Source of the DNA: Candidatus Zambryskiibacteriota bacterium
GTDB lineage: Bacteria; Patescibacteriota; Minisyncoccia; Phycocordibacterales; DATDWN01
Assembly (NCBI GenBank): GCA_016202965.1
Contig: JACQNQ010000037.1
Location: forward strand, 1 to 12,531
Length of the DNA stretch: 12,531 bases
Reading direction: 5' to 3'
Under the pieces are notes generated by a model that saw only the letters and a list, made by a program, of their open reading frames with translations, was not told where the DNA came from and did no database searches. Position numbers and translations under genes: made by a program. Positions within the stretch are counted from its first letter, which is position 1, and each line of letters begins with the position of its first letter. Shown piece after piece: positions 3,448-9,788 of this stretch.

Positions 3448-5844
3448 ATGAGTAAATTATTTATCGTTGAATCGCCAGCTAAGGCTAAAACTATTTTAAA
3501 ATATTTGGAGGGAGAATACAAAGTCGTAGCAAGCATCGGACATGTCCGCGATTTGCCGAAGTCAAATAAAAAAGCCATTGATATTCCTGCCGGTTTTGTG
3601 CCACATTATGAAATCTCCAAAGGCAAAGAAAAAATAGTTTCGGAAATAAAATCTCTGGCAAAAAAATCTGATGAGATTCTGCTCGCCACCGACCCAGACC
3701 GCGAGGGCGAAGCTATCGCTTGGCACATAGCCGAAATCATTGGAAATGATTTCGGCAAGTTAAAAGTTCAAAGTGAAAAGCCTGCCCGACTTGCTTTGCA
3801 AGTCAAAGCGGGCGGGTTAAAAGTTGGAAATGCAAAAATCAAAAGAATCACTTACCATGAAATTACAAAAGAAGCTATTGAAGAAGCATTGGAACATCCA
3901 AGAGAAATAGACCAGAACTTGCGTCGTGCACAAGAAGCAAGACGTGTTTTGGACCGCTTGGTGGGATATGATTTGTCCGGATTGATTTGGAAAAAGGTGA
4001 GATACGGACTCTCGGCCGGGCGCGTGCAGTCTCCTGCTTTGCGCATCGTTATGGAGCGCGAACGAGAAATCCGCGTTTTTAAATCACATCCATTCTGGAT
4101 AATTTCCGCCGATGTCTCGAAAAATAACTACGGAGGCAACTACGGAGGCGTTGCCTCCGTAGTCACTGTAGTTTGCGAAAAAGAGCCGATTCATAAAAAA
4201 GAGGTTGATAGGATTGTTTCTGTAGCAGAAAAGGGAAATTGGTTCGTCAAAGACGTCAAAGAAACCGAGGTCAAGAAAACACCTCGCCCGCCGTTTATTA
4301 CTTCAACTTTACAACAGACAGCATCATCGCGACTTGGGTTCGCCCCATCACGAACAATGGGTATCGCCCAGAAACTTTATGAAGCAGGATATATCACATA
4401 TATGCGTACGGATTCAACAAACCTAGCAGGAAACGCTATTGCTCAGATTGCACAAGTTGTGGAAAGTAAATTTGGAAAAGAATTTTTGCAAGTTCGCAAG
4501 TTTACAACCAAAAGCAAGAATGCCCAAGAAGCCCACGAGGCCATTCGCCCGACGCATTTTAATACTGAATCAGCCGGAGCAACTGATGAACAGAAAAAAC
4601 TTTACCAGCTTATCTGGAGACGCGCAGTTTCCTCACAAATGAAAGACGCTCAAACATTGCGCACAAAAATCAGTACAAATATTAGAAGCTCGGCCTCTAA
4701 TAGTTTTGGCGTACCGGACTTTTCAATTACTGGTTCTCGCATCACCTTTCCCGGATGGCTTCTGGGCGACCCTGCTTCTCGCGGAGTGAGAAGTGATGTT
4801 ATCACTTCGCAAGACCTTGCCAGAGATTTTCAGAGCGGAGCGAATGAAAATCTCGACAAGATGTACAGCTCCCGTAGGGAGGATGTGGAATTGCCAAAAG
4901 TGCATCAAGGCGAAACCTTGATATTAAAAAAAATAAATACGGAAGAGAAACAGACTGAACCGCTACCACGATACAGTGAAGCCGGGCTGATTAAAGAGTT
5001 GGAGAAACGCGGCATCGGTCGTCCCAGCACATATGCTTCTATTATTAAAACACTGGAAGACCGAGAGTATGTGAATAAAATAAATAAAGCTCTGGTACCG
5101 ACAGATACCGGAGACGTGGTTTCAAGTTTTTTGGAAAATAATTTTGCCACATACATAAGCGATGACTTTACCGCCGACATGGAAGACAAACTTGATGACA
5201 TCGCCGAAGGCAAGAAAGAATACGTCAAAACTCTTAAAGATTTTTACGTGCCGTTTGAAAAAGATGTAAAATCAAAAGAAAAACTGGAAAAAGTCACGAA
5301 CTTAGACCAGGCGCCGCAAGATATAAAATGTCCAAAGTGCGGAACAGAAATGATTATCAAACTCTCCCGTGGCGGCAAGTTTTATTCTTGTTCAAAATAT
5401 CCCGATTGCGACGGAGCTCTAACACTTGACGGCACGGAATTAAAAGGTCCGGAAGAAACCGGGGAAATGTGCCCGGAATGTAACGGCGGTAAGCTTGTAA
5501 TCAAAGAAAGACGTGACGGCACCGGCACTTTTATTTCTTGTTCACGCTACCCAAAATGCAAGTTTGTTAAAAAAGACGAAGCCGAAGAGGCCAAAAAGAA
5601 AACGGGTGTGATGTGTCCACTTTGCAAAAAAGGGGATATTAGTGAACGCCGTGGAAGGTTCGGAATTTTCTATTCTTGCTCTAATTATCCCGACTGCAAG
5701 TTTGCTATCAAAGCGAAACCAACCGGAAACACTTGCAAAGAATGCGGCTCTCTGATGATGCTTGGCACAAAAACTATTCCCGAAAGATGCAGTAAAAAAG
5801 ATTGTCCAAACTTTCGCCCAGACAAGTTAAATAAAAAGGTATAA
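3448..5844 (+). CDS. topA: DNA topoisomerase I (type IA)
   Basis: Relaxes negative supercoils by transient single-strand cleavage. The start is the second of two adjacent ATGs (3445 and 3448), giving the standard N-terminus MSKLFIVESPAKAK and 798 residues. The TOPRIM domain shows Glu8 and TDPDREGEAIAWHIAE with Asp82 and Asp84 as metal ligands. The catalytic Tyr is Tyr318 in YITYMRTDS. The conserved GLSAGRVQSPALR and PPFITSTLQQ blocks are present. The C-terminus has four four-Cys zinc ribbons from CPKC at residue 628 onward, ending CSKKDC, for DNA and perhaps RNA polymerase contact. Oddly, the conserved protein is interrupted at about residues 95-123, 227-239, 411-419 and 443-469 by in-frame stretches whose DNA consists of inverted repeats (listed separately). 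All catalytic residues remain. Convergent with the FecR-like gene, 48 bp away. Confidence 0.97.
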   Translation: MSKLFIVESPAKAKTILKYLEGEYKVVASIGHVRDLPKSNKKAIDIPAGFVPHYEISKGKEKIVSEIKSLAKKSDEILLATDPDREGEAIAWHIAEIIGNDFGKLKVQSEKPARLALQVKAGGLKVGNAKIKRITYHEITKEAIEEALEHPREIDQNLRRAQEARRVLDRLVGYDLSGLIWKKVRYGLSAGRVQSPALRIVMEREREIRVFKSHPFWIISADVSKNNYGGNYGGVASVVTVVCEKEPIHKKEVDRIVSVAEKGNWFVKDVKETEVKKTPRPPFITSTLQQTASSRLGFAPSRTMGIAQKLYEAGYITYMRTDSTNLAGNAIAQIAQVVESKFGKEFLQVRKFTTKSKNAQEAHEAIRPTHFNTESAGATDEQKKLYQLIWRRAVSSQMKDAQTLRTKISTNIRSSASNSFGVPDFSITGSRITFPGWLLGDPASRGVRSDVITSQDLARDFQSGANENLDKMYSSRREDVELPKVHQGETLILKKINTEEKQTEPLPRYSEAGLIKELEKRGIGRPSTYASIIKTLEDREYVNKINKALVPTDTGDVVSSFLENNFATYISDDFTADMEDKLDDIAEGKKEYVKTLKDFYVPFEKDVKSKEKLEKVTNLDQAPQDIKCPKCGTEMIIKLSRGGKFYSCSKYPDCDGALTLDGTELKGPEETGEMCPECNGGKLVIKERRDGTGTFISCSRYPKCKFVKKDEAEEAKKKTGVMCPLCKKGDISERRGRFGIFYSCSNYPDCKFAIKAKPTGNTCKECGSLMMLGTKTIPERCSKKDCPNFRPDKLNKKV
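3730..3756. repeat. 12-bp hairpin inside topA (residues 95-103)
   Basis: GCCGAAATCATT pairs perfectly with AATGATTTCGGC around a GGA loop. It sits just after the conserved HIAE of the TOPRIM domain, at the start of a lineage-specific insertion. Confidence 0.9.
3759..3825. repeat. Hairpin flanked by 10-bp direct repeats inside topA
   Basis: GTTAAAAGTT occurs at 3759-3768 and 3816-3825, exactly 57 bp (19 codons) apart and in the same reading phase. Between them, GACTTGC (3788-3794) pairs with GCAAGTC (3798-3804) around TTT. Outer CCTGCCC (3781-3787) and GGGCGGG (3810-3816) pair with one G-T. A second direct repeat, TTGGAAATG at 3740-3748 and 3824-3832, is 84 bp (28 codons) apart. Removing either unit leaves an open frame and brings the protein closer to the usual spacing before the HEIT motif. 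Confidence 0.8.
4127..4163. repeat. 14-bp inverted repeat with internal duplication in topA
   Basis: ACTACGGAGGCAAC (4127-4140) is the exact reverse complement of GTTGCCTCCGTAGT (4150-4163), with a 9-base spacer that duplicates TACGGAGGC. The second copy (4139-4149) can also pair with 4153-4163. It encodes NYGGNYGGVASVV (residues 227-239), between ADVSKN and the following strand, where the family usually has a short loop. Confidence 0.92.
4680..4702. repeat. Hairpin in topA variable region (residues 411-419)
   Basis: TATTAGA pairs with TCTAATA; after one mismatch GC/GC pairs continue to a TCG loop. It lies in the poorly conserved linker before the FPGWLL segment. Confidence 0.6.
4775..4808. 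repeat. Two competing hairpins in topA (residues 443-454)
   Basis: CTTCTC (4775-4780) pairs with GAGAAG (4788-4793), with loop GCGGAGT. Overlapping it, GAAGTGAT (4790-4797) pairs perfectly with ATCACTTC (4801-4808) around GTT. Both cannot form at once. Confidence 0.75.
4823..4854. repeat. 10-bp inverted repeat in topA (residues 459-469)
   Basis: GAGATTTTCA (4823-4832) pairs perfectly with TGAAAATCTC (4845-4854), with a 12-base loop containing GCGGAGCGA (4835-4843). A near copy of that loop motif, GCGGAGTGA, lies in the previous hairpin at 4781-4789, exactly 54 bp upstream. Confidence 0.85.
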
Positions 5845-5888
5845 AAAAATAGACTCAACTTTTATTCTTATAAACTTAGTTGAGTCTA
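5843..5888 (-). terminator. Terminator between topA and the FecR-like gene
   Basis: TAGACTCAACT (5850-5860) pairs perfectly with AGTTGAGTCTA (5878-5888); inner TTTAT/ATAAA pairs extend the stem to a TCTT loop. On the minus strand the stem is followed by seven T's, a strong terminator for the FecR-like gene. On the plus strand it is only followed by AAAATCT, so termination of topA here is less certain. Confidence 0.85.
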
Positions 5889-5892
5889 AAAT

Positions 5893-6465
5893 CTACTCTT
5901 GCACTGGCCTCGTAGACCAGTATGTAGGAGCTAATAACTGACCATTCTTCAGATCCAGGACGCGTTCCTGACCCTTTGAAATTTTAACCCCCTTTTTGTC
6001 TCCGGGACCACGAAAAGTTATATTACCTTTTACTACCCGTAGGCCCAGTTCGGAGGCAAAGACTGCCATATTACCGGCGCTCTTAGAACTTACTTCAAAT
6101 CGGTATCCGCCGAAAGAAACAACCATAGCTTTCTTGGCTGAAAACCCAATTCTACCGAAGGAAAGATCTAAACTCCTTTCTGCCTCACAATCCCGTAACC
6201 CTAGAACTCTGACCTCCGTCTCTGGAGCTAGTTCAACACTGCCGCCGTCCACGAACAATACTTTCGCATACGATTTGGCGAAAGTGCGGACACGGTCGCC
6301 GCAGAACATCATAGCTCCATCAGTACTCAGGGAAACACCGCGAAGTTGAACTTTTCCAATGGCGCTGACACTACCGACTCTCTTATTCGGAGTTGGAGCA
6401 GTTGACGAAATTGCCGAGCCAAGAGAAAAAACCAAAGCAAAAACAATAACAAAGAACTTTTTCAT
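5893..6465 (-). CDS. Secreted FecR-like domain protein
   Basis: A 190-residue protein with a typical Sec signal: MKK, then a hydrophobic core FFVIVFALVFSLG and a small-residue cleavage region near SAISS (about 17-21). There is no lipobox Cys. The mature part has the FecR-type beta pattern: RVGSVSAIGKVQLRG (29-43), GDRVRTFAKSYAKVLFVDGGSVELAPETEVRV (56-87), then more beta-rich repeats. Outside TonB-linked regulators, FecR domains occur in many exported proteins thought to bind ligands or the cell surface; no sigma factor or TonB receptor is here, so an iron-signalling role is unlikely. Cys55 and Cys93 could form a disulfide. The open frame runs upstream to 6627, but ATG 6463-6465 is chosen because of its SD (GGAGG, four bases upstream) and the signal peptide. 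It has an extended -10 about 75 bp upstream, giving a ~68-nt leader. Confidence 0.75.
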   Translation of the reverse strand: MKKFFVIVFALVFSLGSAISSTAPTPNKRVGSVSAIGKVQLRGVSLSTDGAMMFCGDRVRTFAKSYAKVLFVDGGSVELAPETEVRVLGLRDCEAERSLDLSFGRIGFSAKKAMVVSFGGYRFEVSSKSAGNMAVFASELGLRVVKGNITFRGPGDKKGVKISKGQERVLDLKNGQLLAPTYWSTRPVQE

Positions 6466-6539
6466 AAATCCTCCAAAATTTGTTCGAAACTTACACAAGA
6501 AAATGCCCAAATTAACCATTCTCTTTTTTTCCAGCGTAG

Positions 6540-6548
6540 AGTATAGCA
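6540..6548 (-). promoter_or_regulatory. Extended -10 of the FecR-like gene
   Basis: TGC-TATACT on the minus strand predicts a start near 6533 and a ~68-nt 5' leader ending with GGAGG before the ATG at 6465. It lies back to back with the relA promoter, 27 bp away. Confidence 0.6.
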
Positions 6549-6574
6549 TAAATAAAAAAGAAAATAAAATAACC

Positions 6575-6602
6575 TTGTAATTCAAAAATTTTTGATTACA
6601 AT
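6575..6602 (+). promoter_or_regulatory. Promoter of relA (leaderless start)
   Basis: TTGTAA (6575-6580) and TACAAT (6597-6602) are 16 bp apart. Seven bases separate the -10 from the ATG at 6610, so the mRNA should start at or next to the start codon. No SD is present. Confidence 0.6.
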
Positions 6603-6609
6603 AGAATAG

Positions 6610-8133
6610 ATGTCTGATATAAAACAAATTATCTCTCTATTAAGTAATCCGACTGAAAAAGACACAAAGCTCATAGAAAAAGCTTATAATTTTGTTACCG
6701 TCTCTCACGACGGACACCTTCGCAAAAGCGGCGAGCCGTATTTAAATCATCTGCTTGCCACCGCCCGGACCCTGGCAGAACTTGGAATGGGTCCTGTGAC
6801 AATTTCTGCAGGCCTTTTGCATGACGCCATAGAAGACACCGACATAAAATCGGAAGATATAGAAAAAGAATTCGGCAAAGAGATTCTTTTTTTGGTGGAA
6901 GGCGTAACAAAACTTGGACACATAAAATATCAGGGTTCGTCGCGACATAATGAAAGCTTGCGCAAACTTTTTGTAGCCATGTCCCAAGACATCCGCGTTC
7001 TCATAATAAAACTTTGCGACCGTTTGCATAACATGCGCACTCTTGAACATGTTTCAAAAGAAAAACAACTGCGCATCGCCACGGAAACTTTGGAAATATA
7101 CGCGTCTATCGCCTATCGTCTGGGCATAAAAAAACTCCAAAGAGAGTTGGAGGACTTGTCCTTTAAATATGTTTATCAGGAAGATTTCAAAAAAGTGGAA
7201 GAGTTGTCAAAGACAAAAAGAATTGAGCAGGAAATACATTTGGACAAATTTCTAAAATCGTTAAAAAAGGAATTGGCAAAAAACGAGATGACGGCATTTC
7301 ACACGGACTACCGCGTCAAGGGTTTGTACAGTTTATTCAAAAAACTGAAACGCAAAGAGTGGAACATAGAAAAAGTTTATGACGTTTTGGCCCTGCGAGT
7401 GGTAGTGTCAACCATAGCCGACTGCTACAAAGTCCTCGGCATAATCCACAGTGTCTGGCGGCCTCTTCCTGGACGAATAAAAGATTACATCGCTTTTCCA
7501 AAAACCAACGGTTATCAGTCCATACACACCACTATTTTTACCGGAGACGGAGGTATTGTTGAAATACAAATTAAAACTGACGAAATGTATAAAGAATCGG
7601 AATACGGTATTACTTCACATATCGGATATAAACAAAAACAAAACGGAGCGGAACAAAAAAGCAGTTTGAGTTTGTCCTGGATCAGAAAATTACTGCCTAT
7701 TAGAAAAAGCTGGAACGAGGAGACAGGGCAAGAAAAATCCTCTCTCAACCTTGATGATGTGCCTGGTTGGGTAAAAGATTTGGTTGACTATCAAAAATCA
7801 GCCAAGGATGACAAGTTTTTGGATGATATAAAGTCCGACTTTCTGGACGAAAGAATTTTTGTTTTTACTCCGATAGGTGACGTCATTGACCTGCCAAAAA
7901 ATTCTTCGGTCATTGATTTTGCTTACAGTATTCACTCCGATATCGGCGAGCATATGTCCGGAGCCAAGGTCAATGGAAAATTCGTGGCCATTAATACCGT
8001 CTTGCACAACGGCGACCGAGTGGAAATTGAAACCAAAAAAAACGCCAAGCCGACTCACAAATGGCTGGAGCATTGCAAAACCACCATAGCTCGCCGGCAC
8101 ATTTCGCACTTCATTGAAAATTTGAAAAAATAG
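6610..8133 (+). CDS. rel: RelA/SpoT-type (p)ppGpp synthetase/hydrolase, short form
   Basis: Makes and probably degrades the alarmone (p)ppGpp. The N-terminal HD hydrolase domain (about 25-190) keeps its metal ligands: His47 in YLNH, His71-Asp72 in LLHDAIED, and Asp137 in LCDRLHNMRT. The synthetase domain (about 232-343) shows YRVKGLYSLFKKL, PGRIKDYIAFPKTNGYQSIHTTI (287-309) and VEIQIKTDEMYKESEYGITSH (317-337). A TGS domain follows (about 415-475). The protein then ends at 507 residues, whereas full RelA/SpoT/Rel proteins are about 700-750 and add helical, zinc-finger and ACT domains that sense stalled ribosomes. Hydrolase and synthetase motifs both look intact, so a bifunctional Rel with altered regulation is the best reading. 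The ATG at 6610 has a -10 seven bases upstream and no SD. Confidence 0.95.
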   Translation: MSDIKQIISLLSNPTEKDTKLIEKAYNFVTVSHDGHLRKSGEPYLNHLLATARTLAELGMGPVTISAGLLHDAIEDTDIKSEDIEKEFGKEILFLVEGVTKLGHIKYQGSSRHNESLRKLFVAMSQDIRVLIIKLCDRLHNMRTLEHVSKEKQLRIATETLEIYASIAYRLGIKKLQRELEDLSFKYVYQEDFKKVEELSKTKRIEQEIHLDKFLKSLKKELAKNEMTAFHTDYRVKGLYSLFKKLKRKEWNIEKVYDVLALRVVVSTIADCYKVLGIIHSVWRPLPGRIKDYIAFPKTNGYQSIHTTIFTGDGGIVEIQIKTDEMYKESEYGITSHIGYKQKQNGAEQKSSLSLSWIRKLLPIRKSWNEETGQEKSSLNLDDVPGWVKDLVDYQKSAKDDKFLDDIKSDFLDERIFVFTPIGDVIDLPKNSSVIDFAYSIHSDIGEHMSGAKVNGKFVAINTVLHNGDRVEIETKKNAKPTHKWLEHCKTTIARRHISHFIENLKK

Positions 8134-8167
8134 TTTAAAAAAAATAAAATTGATTTTTTTGAAATAG

Positions 8168-8190
8168 TATAGTAAATTACAAAAAGGAGG
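8168..8190 (+). promoter_or_regulatory. Probable -10 and SD of the 131-aa gene
   Basis: TATAGT (8168-8173) is followed by AAGGAGG (SD core GGAGG at 8186-8190). The SD lies three bases before TTG 8194 and six before GTG 8197, which favours the GTG. No good -35 was found. Confidence 0.5.
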
Positions 8191-8196
8191 CATTTG

Positions 8197-8592
8197 GTGC
8201 AAAAATTCAAAGAAGAAGAAGTCAACATTGCAATCACCTTAATCCTTGGCTACATAGCAGTGGATGAAGCTGATAATAGATACGGTTCATTTTACACTCT
8301 GCCGTCAACACTAATTGATCTAGCAGCTGGGCGAACTGGAAAAAAGGCGCGGAATTTCCTTGACTCTTTAACCCCGGAAACTGATCAGAGGATAAGGACT
8401 GATTGTAAAATGTTGCTAGCATCGTGCAAGACATATCAAAACACGGCGATTAAGTATCTACTCAAAATAATGATTGCCAAGTGGAAAATACGAAGGGAGA
8501 CTCCCCATGCTCTTTCCATAAAAGATGAATATGGGAGATATCTTCTGATACTAGCCGAAACGTTTAAGGTCAAAATCAAACCAAAAGCTTAA
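8197..8592 (+). CDS. Protein of unknown function (131 aa)
   Basis: I do not recognise the family. The sequence is mostly alpha-helical in character: VNIAITLILGYIAVDEAD near the N-terminus is moderately hydrophobic but broken by charges, and the middle and C-terminus are Lys/Arg-rich (for example LLKIMIAKWKIRRE), ending VKIKPKA. It has no signal peptide or clear membrane span, and two Cys residues in the centre (DCKMLLASCK). A strong SD supports it; the start may be GTG at 8197 or TTG at 8194, one residue longer. It follows relA by 63 bp on the same strand but has its own candidate -10, and it is convergent with parB across a 43-bp gap holding a hairpin. A basic cytoplasmic protein is all that can be said. 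Confidence 0.7.
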   Translation: MQKFKEEEVNIAITLILGYIAVDEADNRYGSFYTLPSTLIDLAAGRTGKKARNFLDSLTPETDQRIRTDCKMLLASCKTYQNTAIKYLLKIMIAKWKIRRETPHALSIKDEYGRYLLILAETFKVKIKPKA

Positions 8593-8635
8593 ATCAAAAC
8601 TTGATTATAGAGTGCGACGCAGGTCGCACTCTGTC
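8592..8635. terminator. Bidirectional terminator region
   Basis: AGAGTGCGAC (8609-8618) pairs perfectly with GTCGCACTCT (8623-8632) around GCAG. On plus it is followed by GTCTTATATACT. On minus it starts a few bases after the parB stop and is followed by ATAATCAAGTTTTGATT, which forms a second small hairpin (AATCAA/TTGATT, 8592-8606). It serves both convergent genes. Confidence 0.75.
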
Positions 8636-9670
8636 TTATATACTAAAATTTTTGATGGAGTAAATGTCGTCGTCGTTATTTTCGTCTTTAGTTTTTTCTT
8701 CTCTAGTTCGGTCATCCAAGTCATCCGCCGTTATTTCAGCGGCGGTCGGGTCAATAATATATTTGGGAATAAATTCGTTAACCGGCGGCTGCATGCCATT
8801 TTCTATATTTTTATCAAGCATTTCCGTCGGAGACCTGGCTTTATTGGACTCAAGCAAACTCAAAATGTCTCGCAGGTCGTCAGTTGAAAAAAAGTCAATC
8901 AAAATTTTACCGCCGTTTTCTCTTTTTTCTATTGAAACACGAGTGCCAAGTGTTTCAGTCAATTTTTCCTCAAGCTCCTGTGTCTCCGGGTCAAGTATTG
9001 CTCCTTTCTTTCGTATTTTATCGTAAGCCACACGGCGACCGATTGCCTCTGCCTCGCGCACAGTCAGTTTGCGAAACATTATTTCTTTAAATAAAGTGCC
9101 CTGCTCCTCCGGCCTGTCGCCAAGCATCATAAGCGGTCTGGCATGCCCTTCGGATATTTTGCCTTGGCTTAAGGCCTCAAGTATTTCTACCGGCAACGCC
9201 AAAAGACGAACAGAGTTAGAAACATATTCGCGGCTCTTGCCCACTTTGCCGGCAATAACGGCGTGCTTGAATCCAAACTCTTTTGACAATCGGTCAAAAG
9301 CACGGGCTCTGTCAACCGGGTTTAGGTCCTCGCGCTGGATATTTTCAATGATAGCCAGTTCAAGTTTGACCAAATCATTTCCTTCATCGCCAATTTTTAT
9401 AAGTACCGGTACTTGGGATAGTCCGGCCAGTTTGGACGCGCGCAGCCGCCTCTCACCGGCGATGAGTTCGTATTCCACAGCAAGTCCTCCGTCTTCTTTT
9501 GGCACTTCCCTGCGAGTAACAATTAATGCCTGCAAGACTCCGTATTGGCGTATGGAATCAGCCAGACTTTGCATTTGTCCTTCGTCAAATTCCCGCCGCG
9601 GCTGAAACGGGTTTGGAGTTATCTTGTCAATATCAATCCAAAAAATACTATCATTATAAAATTGAGACAT
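8636..9670 (-). CDS. parB: Chromosome-partitioning protein ParB (Spo0J family)
   Basis: A parS-binding CTPase clamp that loads onto DNA near the origin for chromosome segregation with ParA and SMC. The N-terminal nucleotide-binding domain shows NPFQPRREFD (20-29), ELIAGERRLRASKLAG (68-83, with the GERR CTP motif) and ENIQREDLNPVDRARAF (109-125). The helix-turn-helix spans about 134-155 (KHAVIAGKVGKSREYVSNSV). Residues 228-275 fit the C-terminal dimerisation domain. An extra tail (276-344) ends in an acidic, low-complexity stretch (DDLDD, NNDDD), making the protein longer than typical Spo0J (~280-300). ParA is not adjacent in the window and no canonical parS was seen. The ATG at 9668-9670 has no SD; a weak TATAAC lies ten bases upstream, and an extended -10 lies further up at 9721-9729. 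Confidence 0.95.
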   Translation of the reverse strand: MSQFYNDSIFWIDIDKITPNPFQPRREFDEGQMQSLADSIRQYGVLQALIVTRREVPKEDGGLAVEYELIAGERRLRASKLAGLSQVPVLIKIGDEGNDLVKLELAIIENIQREDLNPVDRARAFDRLSKEFGFKHAVIAGKVGKSREYVSNSVRLLALPVEILEALSQGKISEGHARPLMMLGDRPEEQGTLFKEIMFRKLTVREAEAIGRRVAYDKIRKKGAILDPETQELEEKLTETLGTRVSIEKRENGGKILIDFFSTDDLRDILSLLESNKARSPTEMLDKNIENGMQPPVNEFIPKYIIDPTAAEITADDLDDRTREEKTKDENNDDDIYSIKNFSI

Positions 9671-9680
9671 AAAAAAAGAA

Positions 9681-9716
9681 GTTATAAAGTTGTAAAGTTC
9701 ATAAAGTTTGTAAAGT
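9681..9716. repeat. Period 8-9 repeat in the parB leader
   Basis: Four TAAAGT units on plus (9685-9690, 9693-9698, 9702-9707, 9711-9716) are spaced 8, 9 and 9 bases apart. On the parB strand this reads as repeated ACTTTA units directly before the start codon. It could be a binding array for an autoregulator or a deliberately unstructured leader. Confidence 0.65.
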
Positions 9717-9720
9717 AAAT

Positions 9721-9729
9721 ATTATCACA
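9721..9729 (-). promoter_or_regulatory. Possible extended -10 of parB
   Basis: TGT-GATAAT on the minus strand would start transcription near 9714, giving a ~44-nt leader made almost wholly of the ACTTTA repeats. TATAAC about ten bases before the ATG is an alternative that would make the mRNA nearly leaderless. Confidence 0.4.
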
Positions 9730-9740
9730 CAATAATTTTT

Positions 9741-9768
9741 GGCTCAATCAAAGAAGTGAGATTGAACC
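9741..9768. promoter_or_regulatory. Inverted repeat upstream of murA-like -10, possible operator
   Basis: GGCTCAATC (9741-9749) and GATTGAACC (9760-9768) are inverted repeats matching at 8 of 9 positions with a 10-base spacer. They cover the -35 region of the murA-like promoter, in the 118-bp gap between divergent parB and murA-like. A regulator site is a guess. Confidence 0.4.
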
Positions 9769-9772
9769 TGTA

Positions 9773-9781
9773 TGTTATAAT
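9773..9781 (+). promoter_or_regulatory. Extended -10 of murA-like gene (leaderless start)
   Basis: TG-T-TATAAT is a consensus extended -10 ending seven bases before the ATG at 9789. There is no SD, so a leaderless mRNA is expected. Confidence 0.7.
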
Positions 9782-9788
9782 CAAAAAT

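Noticed and set aside
8933..8964. TGAAACAC / GTGTTTCA inverted repeat inside parB
   Set aside because: It encodes part of the ordinary C-terminal domain (TLGTRVSIE) without interrupting it, so it looks like chance rather than an insertion as in topA.
9069..9605. 178-codon open frame on plus opposite parB
   Set aside because: Ser/Arg/Pro-rich shadow typical of an antisense frame; parB is unambiguous on the other strand.
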